Assembly: GCF_003207955.1 (NCBI RefSeq)
Contig: NZ_NOXG01000014.1
Span: 5,279 to 69,278 of the forward strand
Length of the DNA stretch: 64,000 bases
From: Novacetimonas pomaceti
GTDB taxonomy: Bacteria; Pseudomonadota; Alphaproteobacteria; Acetobacterales; Acetobacteraceae
Direction of reading: 5' to 3'
Position numbers and translations under genes: made by a program. Numbering within the stretch: the first letter of the stretch is position 1; every line of letters begins with the position of its first letter. Shown piece by piece: positions 22,985-31,828 of the stretch. The notes below the pieces were generated by a model. The model saw nothing but the letters and a program-made list of their open reading frames with translations, searched no databases and was not told where the DNA came from.

Positions 22985-23176
22985 ATGACACAGCAGACCC
23001 CGGCCACCCCCGCCAGCGACGACCCGACGGCAAAGGGCAAGGCCGCCGCCGTCGGGGGGCAGCCCCTGATCGAGAACCCGTATGAGGAAGACACCCCCGA
23101 ATTCGCGCAGTGGTCGGCGGGCTGGTGGAGCGTGCGTGAAAATGACGGCGACGAGGATCCGCTGGATCAGGCATGA
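22985..23176 (+). CDS. Small acidic protein, RMF/CrpP-like motif
   Basis: 63 residues, start at 22985 after AAGGAAACAGGCA. The N-terminus is Pro/Ala/Lys-rich. The C-terminal half reads ENPYEEDTPEFAQWSAGWW. The pattern N-P-(Y/F)-x(5)-(E/A)-x-x-x-W-x-x-G-W resembles the core of ribosome modulation factor/CrpP-type small proteins. That similarity is short and only suggestive. No signal peptide. A terminator lies about 120 bases downstream. Confidence 0.6.
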   Translation: MTQQTPATPASDDPTAKGKAAAVGGQPLIENPYEEDTPEFAQWSAGWWSVRENDGDEDPLDQA

Positions 23177-23297
23177 GTTACAATGATGTGACCTCAGCAC
23201 GTTGTTACCACAGTCGTGTTGTATGGTTATTCACGTGTGTCATTAATAACGAACAGTAACGGCTGTTTTTCCGAACGGTTGTGACTGTTCTCAGGTT

Positions 23298-23338
23298 GGC
23301 GGCATTCCTTTCATCGGGGGTGCCGCCTTCTGTCTTTT
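23298..23338 (+). terminator. Rho-independent terminator
   Basis: Perfect stem GGCGGCA/TGCCGCC around a 16-base loop, followed by TTCTGTCTTTT. It probably ends the transcript of the 63-residue gene upstream. Confidence 0.65.
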
Positions 23339-23683
23339 ACGTCCCGATCAGCGCGATCATCGCGTTCGTGCCATGGATGTTCATCGCGAATGCTGCCGCG
23401 CACCGCCCATGCATCCCGATGACGGGATCTTTTGGACGTGCCCGCCAGTAAATATGCGCCAGTAAATGTGCGACCGAATGCGCCGCCCGCGCCCCGGCAC
23501 CCGCTTACCTTTTTTTTATGCAATGCGATGTTCGCCCCATCCTCGGCCCGAAAGGCCGGGATACTGCGTGTCCGTTGCGCCCCGCGATCCGTCCCGACAT
23601 CCGCCCCCTGTCGCAGGCCATGCGTTTTGCTCTTGTCACGCGCCGCAAAACCTTCATGATCCAGCCTGTCAGGGTCCCACGAT
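23339..23683. other. Intergenic region upstream of the AAA ATPase, no gene seen
   Basis: 345 bases between the terminator and the AAA ATPase gene. Open frames here are Arg/Pro-rich and lack ribosome sites. It presumably contains the ATPase promoter, which I could not identify. Confidence 0.45.
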
Positions 23684-24697
23684 ATGAGCAGAAAAACATT
23701 TTCCAGTTCCGCCAGAGATGAGGCGGACTCCCTCGAAGTACTGATGAAGTACTGGCCGGACGAGGATGAAACGCCCGTCCCCGCCGAAGGGGCGGCCGAT
23801 CCCGCCCCGCCGCCCGACCGGATGATCCGGGTCCTGCCGGATGGGTTCGCCTTTCCCGCCATTCCCCGGAACGCACGCATGCCGGACCGCTATGCCTCCG
23901 TGCGGCGGCTGGAACAGCCGCTCGGGCTGCATGTCCCCGATTTCGTGGCGTCACGCATCGATCTGGCGCTGCAGTCCTGTCCCCACGCGGCCGACGCGGT
24001 GGAGGCGATGGCAAACGCCGAACGTGACCTGATGGCATGGGGCACGCCGGGACGGATGCGCCCGGTGCTGCTGGTCGGGCCGCCGGGGTCGGGCAAGTCG
24101 ACGGTCGCGCGCCTGTATCACGAGACCATGGGGCACGCGGTGCAGAAACAGAACGTCGCCGCGATGTCCGATGCCCTGTCGCTGATGGGCACGCACCAGA
24201 CCTATGGCGATTCCAAGCCCTCCATCGTGCTGGAGGCCATGGCCCGCACCGGCATGGCCAATATCTGCATGATCATGGACGAGGTGGACAAGTCCCCGCG
24301 CGAATGCCGGAACGGAACGGTACAGGACGCGCTGCTGCAGTTCCTTGACCTGGCGGAGGCCCGGACCTTCCGCGACGTGTTCCTGAACGTGCCCGTCGAT
24401 GTCAGCCATGTCCGCTGGGTCATGACCGCCAATTCGCTGGAGGCGGTTTCCGCCCCGTTGCGGTCGCGCTGCGCGGTCGTGCATGTCCCGGCCCCGACGG
24501 CCGAACATGTCCCCGCGCTGGCGTGGAACATCGTGCGTGAAATCGAGGTCGAACGGAACCTGCAGCCCGGCTGGTTCGACCTGTCGGCCTACGAACTGGC
24601 GCAGTTGCAGAAGGTGTTCGCAGGCGACATGCGCATGCTGCGCCGCTGCGTTGAAATCGTCCTGCGCGAACAGGTGCGCCACTGGCCCCGCGCCTGA
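23684..24697 (+). CDS. AAA+ ATPase, Lon-like module without a protease domain
   Basis: 337 residues; ATG at 23684 with CAGGG upstream. The N-terminal ~125 residues are acidic, then helical. The AAA core has Walker A LLVGPPGSGKST (129-140), Walker B ICMIMDEVDKSP (D199, E200), sensor-1 WVMTAN and the arginine-finger region LRSRCAV. The MDEVDKSP and GDSKPSIV pattern most resembles Lon protease's ATPase, but no serine-lysine protease domain follows. A winged-helix lid-like region ends the protein. It probably remodels a partner protein or complex; the target is unknown. The gene for the 151-residue protein follows after 86 bases and is the likeliest partner. Confidence 0.88.
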   Translation: MSRKTFSSSARDEADSLEVLMKYWPDEDETPVPAEGAADPAPPPDRMIRVLPDGFAFPAIPRNARMPDRYASVRRLEQPLGLHVPDFVASRIDLALQSCPHAADAVEAMANAERDLMAWGTPGRMRPVLLVGPPGSGKSTVARLYHETMGHAVQKQNVAAMSDALSLMGTHQTYGDSKPSIVLEAMARTGMANICMIMDEVDKSPRECRNGTVQDALLQFLDLAEARTFRDVFLNVPVDVSHVRWVMTANSLEAVSAPLRSRCAVVHVPAPTAEHVPALAWNIVREIEVERNLQPGWFDLSAYELAQLQKVFAGDMRMLRRCVEIVLREQVRHWPRA

Positions 24698-24783
24698 CGG
24701 AAGGAGAAAGTGGCGGCGGCGGAATTGTAACAGCACCGGCCCAAACCATATATGTTACAACATGATATGCGGAGGGCGCGTGG

Positions 24784-25239
24784 ATGATTGATCGTGACTG
24801 GCAGGTTGAGGCGCTGCGGCGCATGGAAAAGGCGGGCGGCACGATCGACCCGGTTTCCCTGCATGACGGGGATGAACAGAAATGCGCCCGCAACCTGCTG
24901 GACCTTGAACTTCAGGGACTGTCCACCGGCGGCGTCAGCGCCACGCCACAGGGATTCCGGGTGGGCGGGGCCTGCACGATTACCGATGCGGGACGGCGTT
25001 TCCTCGCCCGGCCCGAAAACATGGAAATCACGCTTGATGGCCCGACCACGGTCGCGGCACTGCGCCAGCGCGTGCTGGACGATGCCAGCCTGTCGGACGG
25101 GCAGCGTCAGGACCTGCTGGCGTCGCTGGAGACGATGCATCCCCTGACCCTGAAGGGACTTGGCCGCGACCTCCTCAACGCCGCCGTGGCGGAGGGGCCG
25201 CATGCCATCCCGCTTCTGCGCAGGCATACGGGAAACTGA
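24784..25239 (+). CDS. Hypothetical protein with possible winged-helix N-terminus
   Basis: 151 residues, ATG at 24784 after CGGAGGGCGCG. The first ~80 residues look like a winged helix: helices (DWQVEALRRMEKAGG, CARNLLDLELQGL), then a wing-like hairpin and ITDAGRRFL. The second half is helical (TTVAALRQRVLDDA, RQDLLASLETMHP, GRDLLNAAVAEG). No signal or membrane segment. It follows the AAA ATPase in the same direction and probably belongs with it functionally. I do not recognise the family. Confidence 0.75.
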   Translation: MIDRDWQVEALRRMEKAGGTIDPVSLHDGDEQKCARNLLDLELQGLSTGGVSATPQGFRVGGACTITDAGRRFLARPENMEITLDGPTTVAALRQRVLDDASLSDGQRQDLLASLETMHPLTLKGLGRDLLNAAVAEGPHAIPLLRRHTGN

Positions 25240-25503
25240 CGGGCGGGGATTTCCGCAAGCGGGGGGCATGAAGCCCGCGCGACGGAACAGGCGGGACATG
25301 ATGGAGTCCCGTGCCCGCCCGCGGCATGGCATGGGCCAGAATTTTGTTACATAATATTGCGTCACTTCCCATGCCGGCGGGCGCGGGTGGGGGCGCATGT
25401 TCACACCGCGCGCACCCGCGCGGGGTGTCCTGTCACGAATTGCGCGCGACCCCGTCTGCCCCCGGGGGGGGCATTAGGAATAATTACCTGATTTTGGGGA
25501 AAG

Positions 25504-25578
25504 TGGTGCCGACACTCGGAATTGAACCGAGGGCCTACTGATTACGAATCAGTTGCTCTACCCCTGAGCTATGTCGGC
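25504..25578 (-). tRNA. tRNA-Thr (CGT)
   Basis: Read on the minus strand, the cloverleaf begins GCCGACATAGCTC. It has anticodon stem ACTGA/TCAGT with loop TTCGTAA (anticodon CGT, codon ACG), a TTCAATT T-loop, acceptor stem GCCGACA/TGTCGGC, and an encoded CCA at 25504-25506. Confidence 0.96.
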
Positions 25579-25673
25579 GGAAGTTGTGCGCTTGATATCC
25601 GACGTTGGACGCGGATGCAATATGCCAAATGCACCATTCCTCAATTTAATTCGCGTTGTATGGTGTCGCTGGC

Positions 25674-27185
25674 ATGAGAACTTTCATCACGACCCTTCCC
25701 GCCCGGCTTGGCTGTCAGTCGGTCGGCCCCGCGCCGGTGCCGACCGTGCAGCATGTGCGTGTCATCGGCGGACTGGCGGAATGTCCGGGATGCGGGCTGT
25801 ACCAGCACGTGCCCGAACTGCAGCCCGGACAGCTTGCGGCCTGCCCGCGCTGCGGGCAGCACCTGCGGCGGCGCAGGCGGACCGCGCCGGTGGCGGCGCC
25901 GCTGGCGTTCTGCATCAGCTCGGCCGCCTTCTACCTCGCGGCGCTGGCGTCCTCTCTCATGACGCTGAATGTCTATGGGCGCGAACGCACCGTCGACCTG
26001 CTGACCGGGCCGATGGAACTGATGCACGAAGGCTGGGGGGAGGCCGGGGTGCTGGTGGGCGCCGTGACCATCATGGCGCCCGCCGTCGCCATCGCCCTGA
26101 TGTTCGCCATCCTGTACGCCGGGACGCGTCCCACCCTGCCAAACTGGGCGCCGACCATCCTGATCTGGTATGAAAAGCTGCGGCCCTGGTCGATGGTGGA
26201 GGTCTATATCCTCGGCATCTTCGTCGCCTATACCAAGCTGACGGACATGGCGCATGTCGATGTCGGGCCTGCCGTCTATCTGATCGGCGGGCTGATGCTG
26301 ACGATGGCGGTGACCGATTCGACCCTCGATACCGAACGGATCTGGAAACACCGCCGCGTGGATTCCCTGGCCCGGCTGGAGGATGGGGAGGCCGTGCCGG
26401 TCGAGTACGTCCATGTGGAGGATGTCGGCATGCCCCCCGTCGAACGCCTTGTCGCATGTCCCTCATGCGGCCTAGTGGGGGAGATGGAGCACCCCGTCAG
26501 CAACCTGCACTGCGTCGGCGCGTGCCCGCGCTGCGGCCACAGCGTCTGGCGCCGCGCGCCGCAGTCGCTGACGCGCACCACGGCGTACCTGATCGCGGCG
26601 GTCACGTTCTATATCCCGGCCAACCTGTATCCGGTCATGACCTTCATGCGCATGGGCGGCGGCGGGGGCCACACCATCATCGAAGGCGCGCTGGAATTAT
26701 GGAGCGACGGCATGATCCCGCTGTCGCTTCTGGTCTTTTTCGCCAGCATCACCGTCCCGATGCTCAAGATCGTCAGCCTTGCCACCATGGTCGCCATGAC
26801 GTGGCGCGGCGCGCGGCAGGGGCTGGTGCGGCGCACGCGCCTGTTCCGGCTTGTCGACATGGTGGGTCGGTGGTCCATGATCGACGTGTTCATGATTTCC
26901 ATCCTTGTCGCGGTCGTGCGCTTCAACGCCATGGCGACCGTGACCGCCAATGCCGGGATGGTGGCGTTCGCCGCCGTGGTGGTGCTGACGCTGCTTGCGG
27001 CATGGAGCTTTGACCCACGCATCATGTGGGACGCGGCCGGCATGAACGGCACGCTGGTCGACGGGCTTCCCCGCGCCGTGCTGACGGCGCATGACGGCGA
27101 CACCACGCAGGGGCCGTCCGGCCCCGCATCAACCAAGTCCGCGGCGACCCCCCGTCCCGCCAATATGGAGCCGAATCAGGCGTGA
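25674..27185 (+). CDS. pqiA: Paraquat-inducible protein A (intermembrane lipid transport)
   Basis: 503 residues. Inner-membrane subunit of the PqiABC system, which moves lipids across the periplasm to protect the envelope. It contains two PqiA units. Each has a zinc-ribbon-like head (CPGC at 37-40 with CPRC at 57-60; CPSC and CPRC near 262 and 283) followed by about four membrane helices. The start at 25674 (MRTFITTLP) is assumed; the ribosome site is weak and an ATG six codons earlier is possible. The C-terminus is a long Thr/Pro-rich tail. Its TGA overlaps the GTG start of pqiB, so the genes are coupled. Confidence 0.93.
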   Translation: MRTFITTLPARLGCQSVGPAPVPTVQHVRVIGGLAECPGCGLYQHVPELQPGQLAACPRCGQHLRRRRRTAPVAAPLAFCISSAAFYLAALASSLMTLNVYGRERTVDLLTGPMELMHEGWGEAGVLVGAVTIMAPAVAIALMFAILYAGTRPTLPNWAPTILIWYEKLRPWSMVEVYILGIFVAYTKLTDMAHVDVGPAVYLIGGLMLTMAVTDSTLDTERIWKHRRVDSLARLEDGEAVPVEYVHVEDVGMPPVERLVACPSCGLVGEMEHPVSNLHCVGACPRCGHSVWRRAPQSLTRTTAYLIAAVTFYIPANLYPVMTFMRMGGGGGHTIIEGALELWSDGMIPLSLLVFFASITVPMLKIVSLATMVAMTWRGARQGLVRRTRLFRLVDMVGRWSMIDVFMISILVAVVRFNAMATVTANAGMVAFAAVVVLTLLAAWSFDPRIMWDAAGMNGTLVDGLPRAVLTAHDGDTTQGPSGPASTKSAATPRPANMEPNQA

Positions 27186-28849
27186 ACGACGATACCCCGA
27201 ACGATCCCCGGAACGGGCGGTCGCAGACTTCCATCCCGCAGTCCGAAACGCGCACATACCAGTTTTCCGTCATCTGGCTGGTTCCCATCGTCGCCCTGCT
27301 GATTGCGGGCTACCTTGGCTGGCGCGGCCTGACGACGCGCGGGCCGGTCATCACCATCACCTTCGACACCGCCGACGGCCTGACCAGCGGCCAGACCGAG
27401 GTGAAGAGCAAGTCCGTCTCCCTCGGCACGGTGGAATCGATCCGGCTGAGCGATGACATGCACCATGTGGAGGTCGGGGTGCGCATGACCTCGGCCGCGT
27501 CGCGGATGATGACCGACCACGCGCGGTTCTGGGTGGTGCGCCCGCGCATCAACGGCGCCAGCATCACCGGGCTGGAAACCGTGATGTCCGGGGCCTATAT
27601 CGCCATGGACCCCGGCGAACCCGGCGGGCGGCACACCACGTTCTTCAAGGGGCTGGAATCGCCGCCGGGCGTGCGTTCGGACCAGCCGGGCCATACCTAT
27701 ACCCTGATGACGCCCAGCCTCGGCTCCATCGGGCAGGGGGCGCCGATCTTCTTCCGCGATGTCGTCGCGGGCGAGGTGCTGGGCTATACCCTGCCGCCGG
27801 GCGGCCGCGGGCCGATCAAGGTGCAGATTTTCGTGCAGGCCCCGTATGACCAGTACCTGCGCACCGACACGCGTTTCTGGAACGTGTCTGGCGTGCAGGT
27901 CGGGCTTGGCGCGGGCGGGCTGAAGGTCAAGCTCCAGTCGCTGCAGGCCCTTCTGTCGGGCGGCATCGCCTTCGCACCGCCCGATGCGCGCGATGAACAG
28001 CTGGTGCAGCCCAATTCCGGCACCGTCTTTCGCCTGTATGACAGCCAGGAGGAGGCCGATGCCGCCGGGTATCGCGAACGCATCCCCCTTGTCACCTACC
28101 TTACCAGTCCCGTTTCGGGCCTGACGAAGGGCGGGCGCATGACCATGTTCGGCATCCAGGTCGGCATGATCGACGACGTGAAGCTGCTGGTTGATCCCCA
28201 TACCGGACAGGCGCGGGTGCGCGTGGCCATGGAGCTGCAGCCCGAACGCGTGTTGAATGACCAGGAGGTTCCCGCCGACGCCCTGCGCAGCCTGCTGCAT
28301 ACGCAGGTGGCGAACGGGCTGCGCGCCTCGGTCCAGAGCGCGAGCTTCCTGACCGGCGAATCCGAAATCGCGCTGACCTTCGTCAAGAACGCGCGCCCCG
28401 CCGCCATGACGCAGGAAGGCGACGCGCTGGTCCTGCCGGGACAGGCGGGCGGCATGGCGGGCATCATGGATTCGGTGTCCACCATCACGGACAAGGTCGC
28501 GGCGATGCCGCTGACGCAGGTGGGCGAAAACCTGAACAACCTGCTGGCCCATGCGGATGCCCGCATCAACAGCGCGGACATGCGCCAGGGGCTGGCGTCG
28601 CTGCGGGCGTCGATGGAGAACCTGCAGGTCATCTCCCACGATGCGCGGGCGCGCATGCCGCAACTGCTGGCGGGGCTGGATTCCACGCTGAAGAACGCGA
28701 ATTCGCTGCTGTCCAGCTATGGCGGCGACACGGACTTCCACCGCAACCTGCAACAGATGGTCGTACAGCTTAACGAGGCGGCGCGTTCGCTGCGGTTCCT
28801 GTCCGACTTCCTTACCCGCCATCCCTCGGCGCTGATTACGGGACGATAA
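27182..28849 (+). CDS. pqiB: PqiB, MCE-domain lipid transport protein
   Basis: 555 residues starting at GTG that overlaps the pqiA stop (GTGA). One N-terminal membrane helix (VIWLVPIVALLIAGYLGW, about 23-40) is followed by three MCE/MlaD-like domains beginning near residues 50, 165 and 290 (for example PVITITFDTADGLTSGQTEV, FFRDVVAGEVLGY and MTMFGIQVGMIDDVKLL). A C-terminal helical needle region runs from about 415 onward. In E. coli, PqiB forms a long hexameric tube spanning the periplasm between PqiA and PqiC. Order and overlaps match a standard pqiABC operon. Confidence 0.94.
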   Translation: MNDDTPNDPRNGRSQTSIPQSETRTYQFSVIWLVPIVALLIAGYLGWRGLTTRGPVITITFDTADGLTSGQTEVKSKSVSLGTVESIRLSDDMHHVEVGVRMTSAASRMMTDHARFWVVRPRINGASITGLETVMSGAYIAMDPGEPGGRHTTFFKGLESPPGVRSDQPGHTYTLMTPSLGSIGQGAPIFFRDVVAGEVLGYTLPPGGRGPIKVQIFVQAPYDQYLRTDTRFWNVSGVQVGLGAGGLKVKLQSLQALLSGGIAFAPPDARDEQLVQPNSGTVFRLYDSQEEADAAGYRERIPLVTYLTSPVSGLTKGGRMTMFGIQVGMIDDVKLLVDPHTGQARVRVAMELQPERVLNDQEVPADALRSLLHTQVANGLRASVQSASFLTGESEIALTFVKNARPAAMTQEGDALVLPGQAGGMAGIMDSVSTITDKVAAMPLTQVGENLNNLLAHADARINSADMRQGLASLRASMENLQVISHDARARMPQLLAGLDSTLKNANSLLSSYGGDTDFHRNLQQMVVQLNEAARSLRFLSDFLTRHPSALITGR

Positions 28850-28853
28850 TGCG

Positions 28854-29504
28854 ATGACCTGGCCCTTGAGCTTCATGAACGGCACCACACAGCCGGGGCG
28901 TGCCGTCCGGCGCGCGGCACTGGCGCTGGCGGCGGCGACCCCGCTGCTGGCGGCCTGCGGGTCGGCGGACCCGACGCTCTACAGCCTTGCCCCGACGCAG
29001 GGCAGCGCCGTGGGACAGGCCCCCGCCGTGGTCGAGGTCCGCACCCCCGGCGTGCCGCCCGCTCTGGATCGCGACCATATCGTGGGACAGCAGGCGAATT
29101 ACAGCCTGACCACCCTGTCCGGCGCGTCGTGGAGCGAGCCTCTGCCCCAGATGATCGGCGATACCCTGACATCCGACCTGCAGCAGCGCCTGCCCGGCAG
29201 CAGCATCTTTGCGCAGAACAACGCCACCAGCATGCCGGCGAAGGCGTTCGTCGAACTCGACGTGACGCAGTTCGCCCGCGATGCCTCGGGGGAGGTGCGG
29301 CTGTCGGGCACGCTGTCGGTCCATCGCGCGGGCGATCCCGAACAGGGCACGGCGCAGCCTTTCTCCCTCGCCACCAGTTCGGGTAGCGGCACGACGGCCA
29401 TGGTCGCGGGGCTGAGCCAGCTTCTGGGGCAGGTGGCCGATAGCGCGGCGCAGCGCCTGCGCGCCCTGCCGGCAGAAGAGACCACGGCCCGTCACGCGCG
29501 CTGA
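28854..29504 (+). CDS. pqiC: PqiC outer-membrane lipoprotein
   Basis: 216 residues. A lipobox LLAAC (C35) follows a hydrophobic stretch, so the mature protein is a lipoprotein, probably in the inner leaflet of the outer membrane. The remainder fits the PqiC/YmbA (ABC-transport auxiliary) family: TLYSLAPTQ near the start, PPALDRDHIV, and a C-terminal helix (LSQLLGQVADSAAQRL). It starts four bases after pqiB and completes the operon. A three-stem repeat follows. Confidence 0.9.
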   Translation: MTWPLSFMNGTTQPGRAVRRAALALAAATPLLAACGSADPTLYSLAPTQGSAVGQAPAVVEVRTPGVPPALDRDHIVGQQANYSLTTLSGASWSEPLPQMIGDTLTSDLQQRLPGSSIFAQNNATSMPAKAFVELDVTQFARDASGEVRLSGTLSVHRAGDPEQGTAQPFSLATSSGSGTTAMVAGLSQLLGQVADSAAQRLRALPAEETTARHAR

Positions 29505-29572
29505 CGCGGCAGGCCACTGCATGGGGGGCGGGTACCTGTCCGTCCCCATCAGGCAACCTGTTGATAAAATTA

Positions 29573-29652
29573 AAAGTTTTTGGCGAAGCTTTTTCCAAAA
29601 AGCTTCAAAGGACATCGCCTTTTTGGAAAAAGGCGACACCCAAAAACTCTTA
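29573..29652 (+). repeat. Three-stem intergenic repeat, family 1, copy G
   Basis: AAAGTTTTTGGCGAAGC, then a TTTTTCCAAAAAGCTTC hairpin, then TCGCCTTTTTGG/AAAAAGGCGA, and CCCAAAAACTCTTA. It is complete and lies between the convergent pqiC and cupin genes. Confidence 0.9.
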
Positions 29653-29682
29653 TGATTTCAGGGTAATATTGGATCCGTCTTT

Positions 29683-30111
29683 TCAGGCGAGGGTATTGGC
29701 GTAATTCTTCAGGTGGCTGACGAATTTCAGCCCCTTCGTGGCCTCGGGGTCCACGAAATGCACGTCGTCGGGCGCGCGGCGCGGCGTGTCGGCGGCGAAG
29801 AAGACCACCGGCGCGGTACCGATCGGTCGCACCCCATGCACGACATTGCGCAGGAACGACACCATCTGCCCCGCGCGCAGGGTGCGTGGCGGTTCGTCCT
29901 CGATCAGGAATTCCAGTTCCCCGCGCAGCAGCAGCAGGTGTTCGTCGCACTGCGTATGATAATGCCGGGGCAGGGGGTGATAGATGCGGAACAGCCGCAT
30001 GCTGGCCTCCGCCGAATCGCTGAGGTAGGCATCGACGATCAGCGTGTCCGACCGGTCGGGGAACTGCTTTATGATCTCGTCAAAATCAGCGAATCTGTAA
30101 CGTTCGTTCAT
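29683..30111 (-). CDS. Cupin-domain protein
   Basis: 142 residues; the start at 30111 follows a strong GGGAGGAACC. The chain is a single cupin barrel. Motif 1 is PRHYHTQCDEHLLLLRG (metal-binding His, His, Glu) and motif 2 is VVHGVRPIGTAPVVFF (His). It may bind a metal and a small ligand; dioxygenase, isomerase or sensory roles are possible and cannot be told apart from sequence. It is monocistronic, with three-stem repeats on both sides. Confidence 0.88.
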   Translation of the reverse strand: MNERYRFADFDEIIKQFPDRSDTLIVDAYLSDSAEASMRLFRIYHPLPRHYHTQCDEHLLLLRGELEFLIEDEPPRTLRAGQMVSFLRNVVHGVRPIGTAPVVFFAADTPRRAPDDVHFVDPEATKGLKFVSHLKNYANTLA

Positions 30112-30231
30112 TCCGGTTCCTCCCGTTGGGTGGGGAAGTGTATCGCGATGCGACCATCCGGGGCCATGGTGAATGGGTGATGGCATGACGGGGCCGGACG
30201 GGCGGCCGGAAATAACCAGCTGATAATGAAT

Positions 30232-30317
30232 GATAAAAATTTCTGGGTGCCGTCTTTCATCTAAAAAGGCGGCGTCCTTTGAAGCTTTTTGCAAAAAGCT
30301 TCACCAAAAACTTTCAT
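30232..30317 (-). repeat. Three-stem intergenic repeat, family 1, copy H (inverted)
   Basis: In reverse orientation: AAAAATTTCTGGGTGCCG, a degraded hairpin with AAAAAGGCGGCG, then GAAGCTTTTT/AAAAAGCTTC (two-base loop) and ACCAAAAACTTT. It lies between cupin and nusG. Confidence 0.9.
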
Positions 30318-30354
30318 GACTTCGGTGTGTTGCCGGCCTTGGGACGTGGGCATG

Positions 30355-30381
30355 AAAAAAGGCACCGCGAAGGGTGCCTTT
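30355..30381 (-). terminator. Rho-independent terminator of nusG
   Basis: On the minus strand AAAGGCACC/GGTGCCTTTTTT closes a hairpin with a six-base loop and a U-tract, directly after nusG. It separates nusG from anything downstream. Confidence 0.9.
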
Positions 30382-30408
30382 GTCCCAGATATCGCGGATG
30401 GAAAAGGA

Positions 30409-30939
30409 TCAGACCTTTTCCACCTGATTGTATTCCAGATCCACCGGCGTGGAGCGTCCGAAGATCGAGACGCTGACGGTCAGGCGGCCCTTTTCCTCGT
30501 CCACTTCCTCGATCGTGCCGTTGAAGGACGTGAACGGACCGTCCGCAACACGGATCTGCTCGCCCACCTCGAACGTGACGGAAGGACGCACGCGCTCGAC
30601 GCCTTCCTGCGCCTGCTTCATGATCCGCTCGGCCTCGACCTTGGGAATGGGGGAGGGTTTGGTCTTGCTGCCCAGGAAGCCGGTTACCTTCGGCGTGTCC
30701 TTGACCAGGTGCCACGCCTCGTCCGTCAGTTCCATGTTGACCAGCACGTAGCCGGGAAAGAACTTGCGTTCCGAATTGACCTTCTGGCCGCGACGGACCT
30801 CGGTCACTTCCTCGGACGGCACAAGGATTTCCCCGAAATGGTCGGCCAGCCCCTTCTGGGCGGCCTGTTCCTTGATGTGCTGGGCGATTTTCTTTTCAAA
30901 ACCCGAATAGACGTGGATGACATACCACCGCTTGGCCAT
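30409..30939 (-). CDS. nusG: Transcription termination/antitermination factor NusG
   Basis: 176 residues. Binds RNA polymerase, reduces pausing and couples transcription to Rho and the ribosome. The N-terminal NGN domain begins KRWYVIHVYSGFEKKIA and contains ERKFFPGYVLVNM. The C-terminal KOW domain is FEVGEQIRVADGPFTSFNG. Length is standard. It follows secE with an eight-base gap in the usual secE-nusG order, but a terminator comes next instead of rplK. Confidence 0.98.
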   Translation of the reverse strand: MAKRWYVIHVYSGFEKKIAQHIKEQAAQKGLADHFGEILVPSEEVTEVRRGQKVNSERKFFPGYVLVNMELTDEAWHLVKDTPKVTGFLGSKTKPSPIPKVEAERIMKQAQEGVERVRPSVTFEVGEQIRVADGPFTSFNGTIEEVDEEKGRLTVSVSIFGRSTPVDLEYNQVEKV

Positions 30940-30947
30940 GGCTGAAC

Positions 30948-31142
30948 TCAGCCTCCCAGTCCAAATAGTTTACGCACGCCAAGGCCGATCACCTCGTCGA
31001 CGAGGAAGAAAAATACCGATGCCAGCCCGGCCATCGCCAGAACCGCGCCCGTCGTCATCAGGGTCGCGCGGCGCGTGGGCCACGTGACCTTTTTCGCCTC
31101 GGCGCGGACTTCTTCTACAAATTTCGCGGGACTGACCGACAC
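30948..31142 (-). CDS. secE: Preprotein translocase subunit SecE
   Basis: 64 residues. SecE stabilises SecY in the Sec translocon. The GTG at 31142 (MSVSPAKFVEEV) is preferred because AGGAAGGA lies just upstream and it gives the usual short length; an ATG seven codons earlier is less likely. Family features: VRAEAKKVTWPTRRA and a single C-terminal membrane helix (TTGAVLAMAGLASVFFFLVD). It lies between tRNA-Trp and nusG, the conserved order. Confidence 0.95.
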   Translation of the reverse strand: MSVSPAKFVEEVRAEAKKVTWPTRRATLMTTGAVLAMAGLASVFFFLVDEVIGLGVRKLFGLGG

Positions 31143-31281
31143 GAAACATCCTTCCTGCAACACCCGACGCGCCTGACCGGGGGTGCCCGGCTGGCGCGGG
31201 GGCCTGAAATCCGGTCAGCACGGCGTTGTCCTGACCAAAACATGCCAAGCCGGAAGGGGGGGAATGATCCCGACCGGAGAA

Positions 31282-31358
31282 TGGCAGGGGTGGAGGGTCT
31301 CGAACCCGCAACCTCCGGTTTTGGAGACCGGCGCTCTAGCCAATTGAGCTACACCCCT
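31282..31358 (-). tRNA. tRNA-Trp (CCA)
   Basis: Minus strand, beginning AGGGGTGTAGCTCAATTGG. Anticodon stem CCGGT/ACCGG with loop CTCCAAA (anticodon CCA), TTCGAGA T-loop, acceptor AGGGGTG/CACCCCT, discriminator G, CCA encoded. It sits just upstream of secE, the classical position. Confidence 0.97.
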
Positions 31359-31601
31359 GCAAAGCCGCTATCGACGTGGCCGGATCGCGGCGGAACCATT
31401 GTCCCGCCCTTCCGGCCTGCCCATGCGTACCCGGCACAGTGAAGCGGAAAAGAATACGACTGACGGAGAAAGTCAAGGGGGCGTGGGTGATTTCATGCGC
31501 GGGGATAAAAAAAACGTTCCCCGCCCCGATGAAAGTGGCGTGGTCGCGTCATCGGGACTTGCCATGCCTTGTCGCCACGCATTATACATGCCCCGAAATG
31601 G

Positions 31602-31675
31602 GCGGGCGTAGCATAGTGGTAATGCAGTAGCCTTCCAAGCTTCTGAGGAGGGTTCGATTCCCTTCGCCCGCTCCA
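31602..31675 (+). tRNA. tRNA-Gly (TCC)
   Basis: Begins GCGGGCGTAGCATAGTGG. Anticodon loop CTTCCAA (anticodon TCC), T-loop TTCGATT, acceptor GCGGGCG/CGCCCGC, CCA encoded at 31673-31675. Confidence 0.96.
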
Positions 31676-31828
31676 TTCCTTCGTTATCCTTCAAGCATAT
31701 ATCTTGAGTGTGGCTCCCGCTTCGCACGGAACGGGTTTCGTCCCGGACATGCCGGGTGGCCGGGCTGGGTCCCCCAACGGGCCCTGCGGCCGCGGGCAGC
31801 TTCCGACCGACGGGAACCCGACCACGCC

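Noticed and set aside
23311..23880. Reverse-strand gene overlapping the start of the AAA ATPase
   Set aside because: Arg-rich, no ribosome site, and it conflicts with the well-supported ATPase N-terminus.
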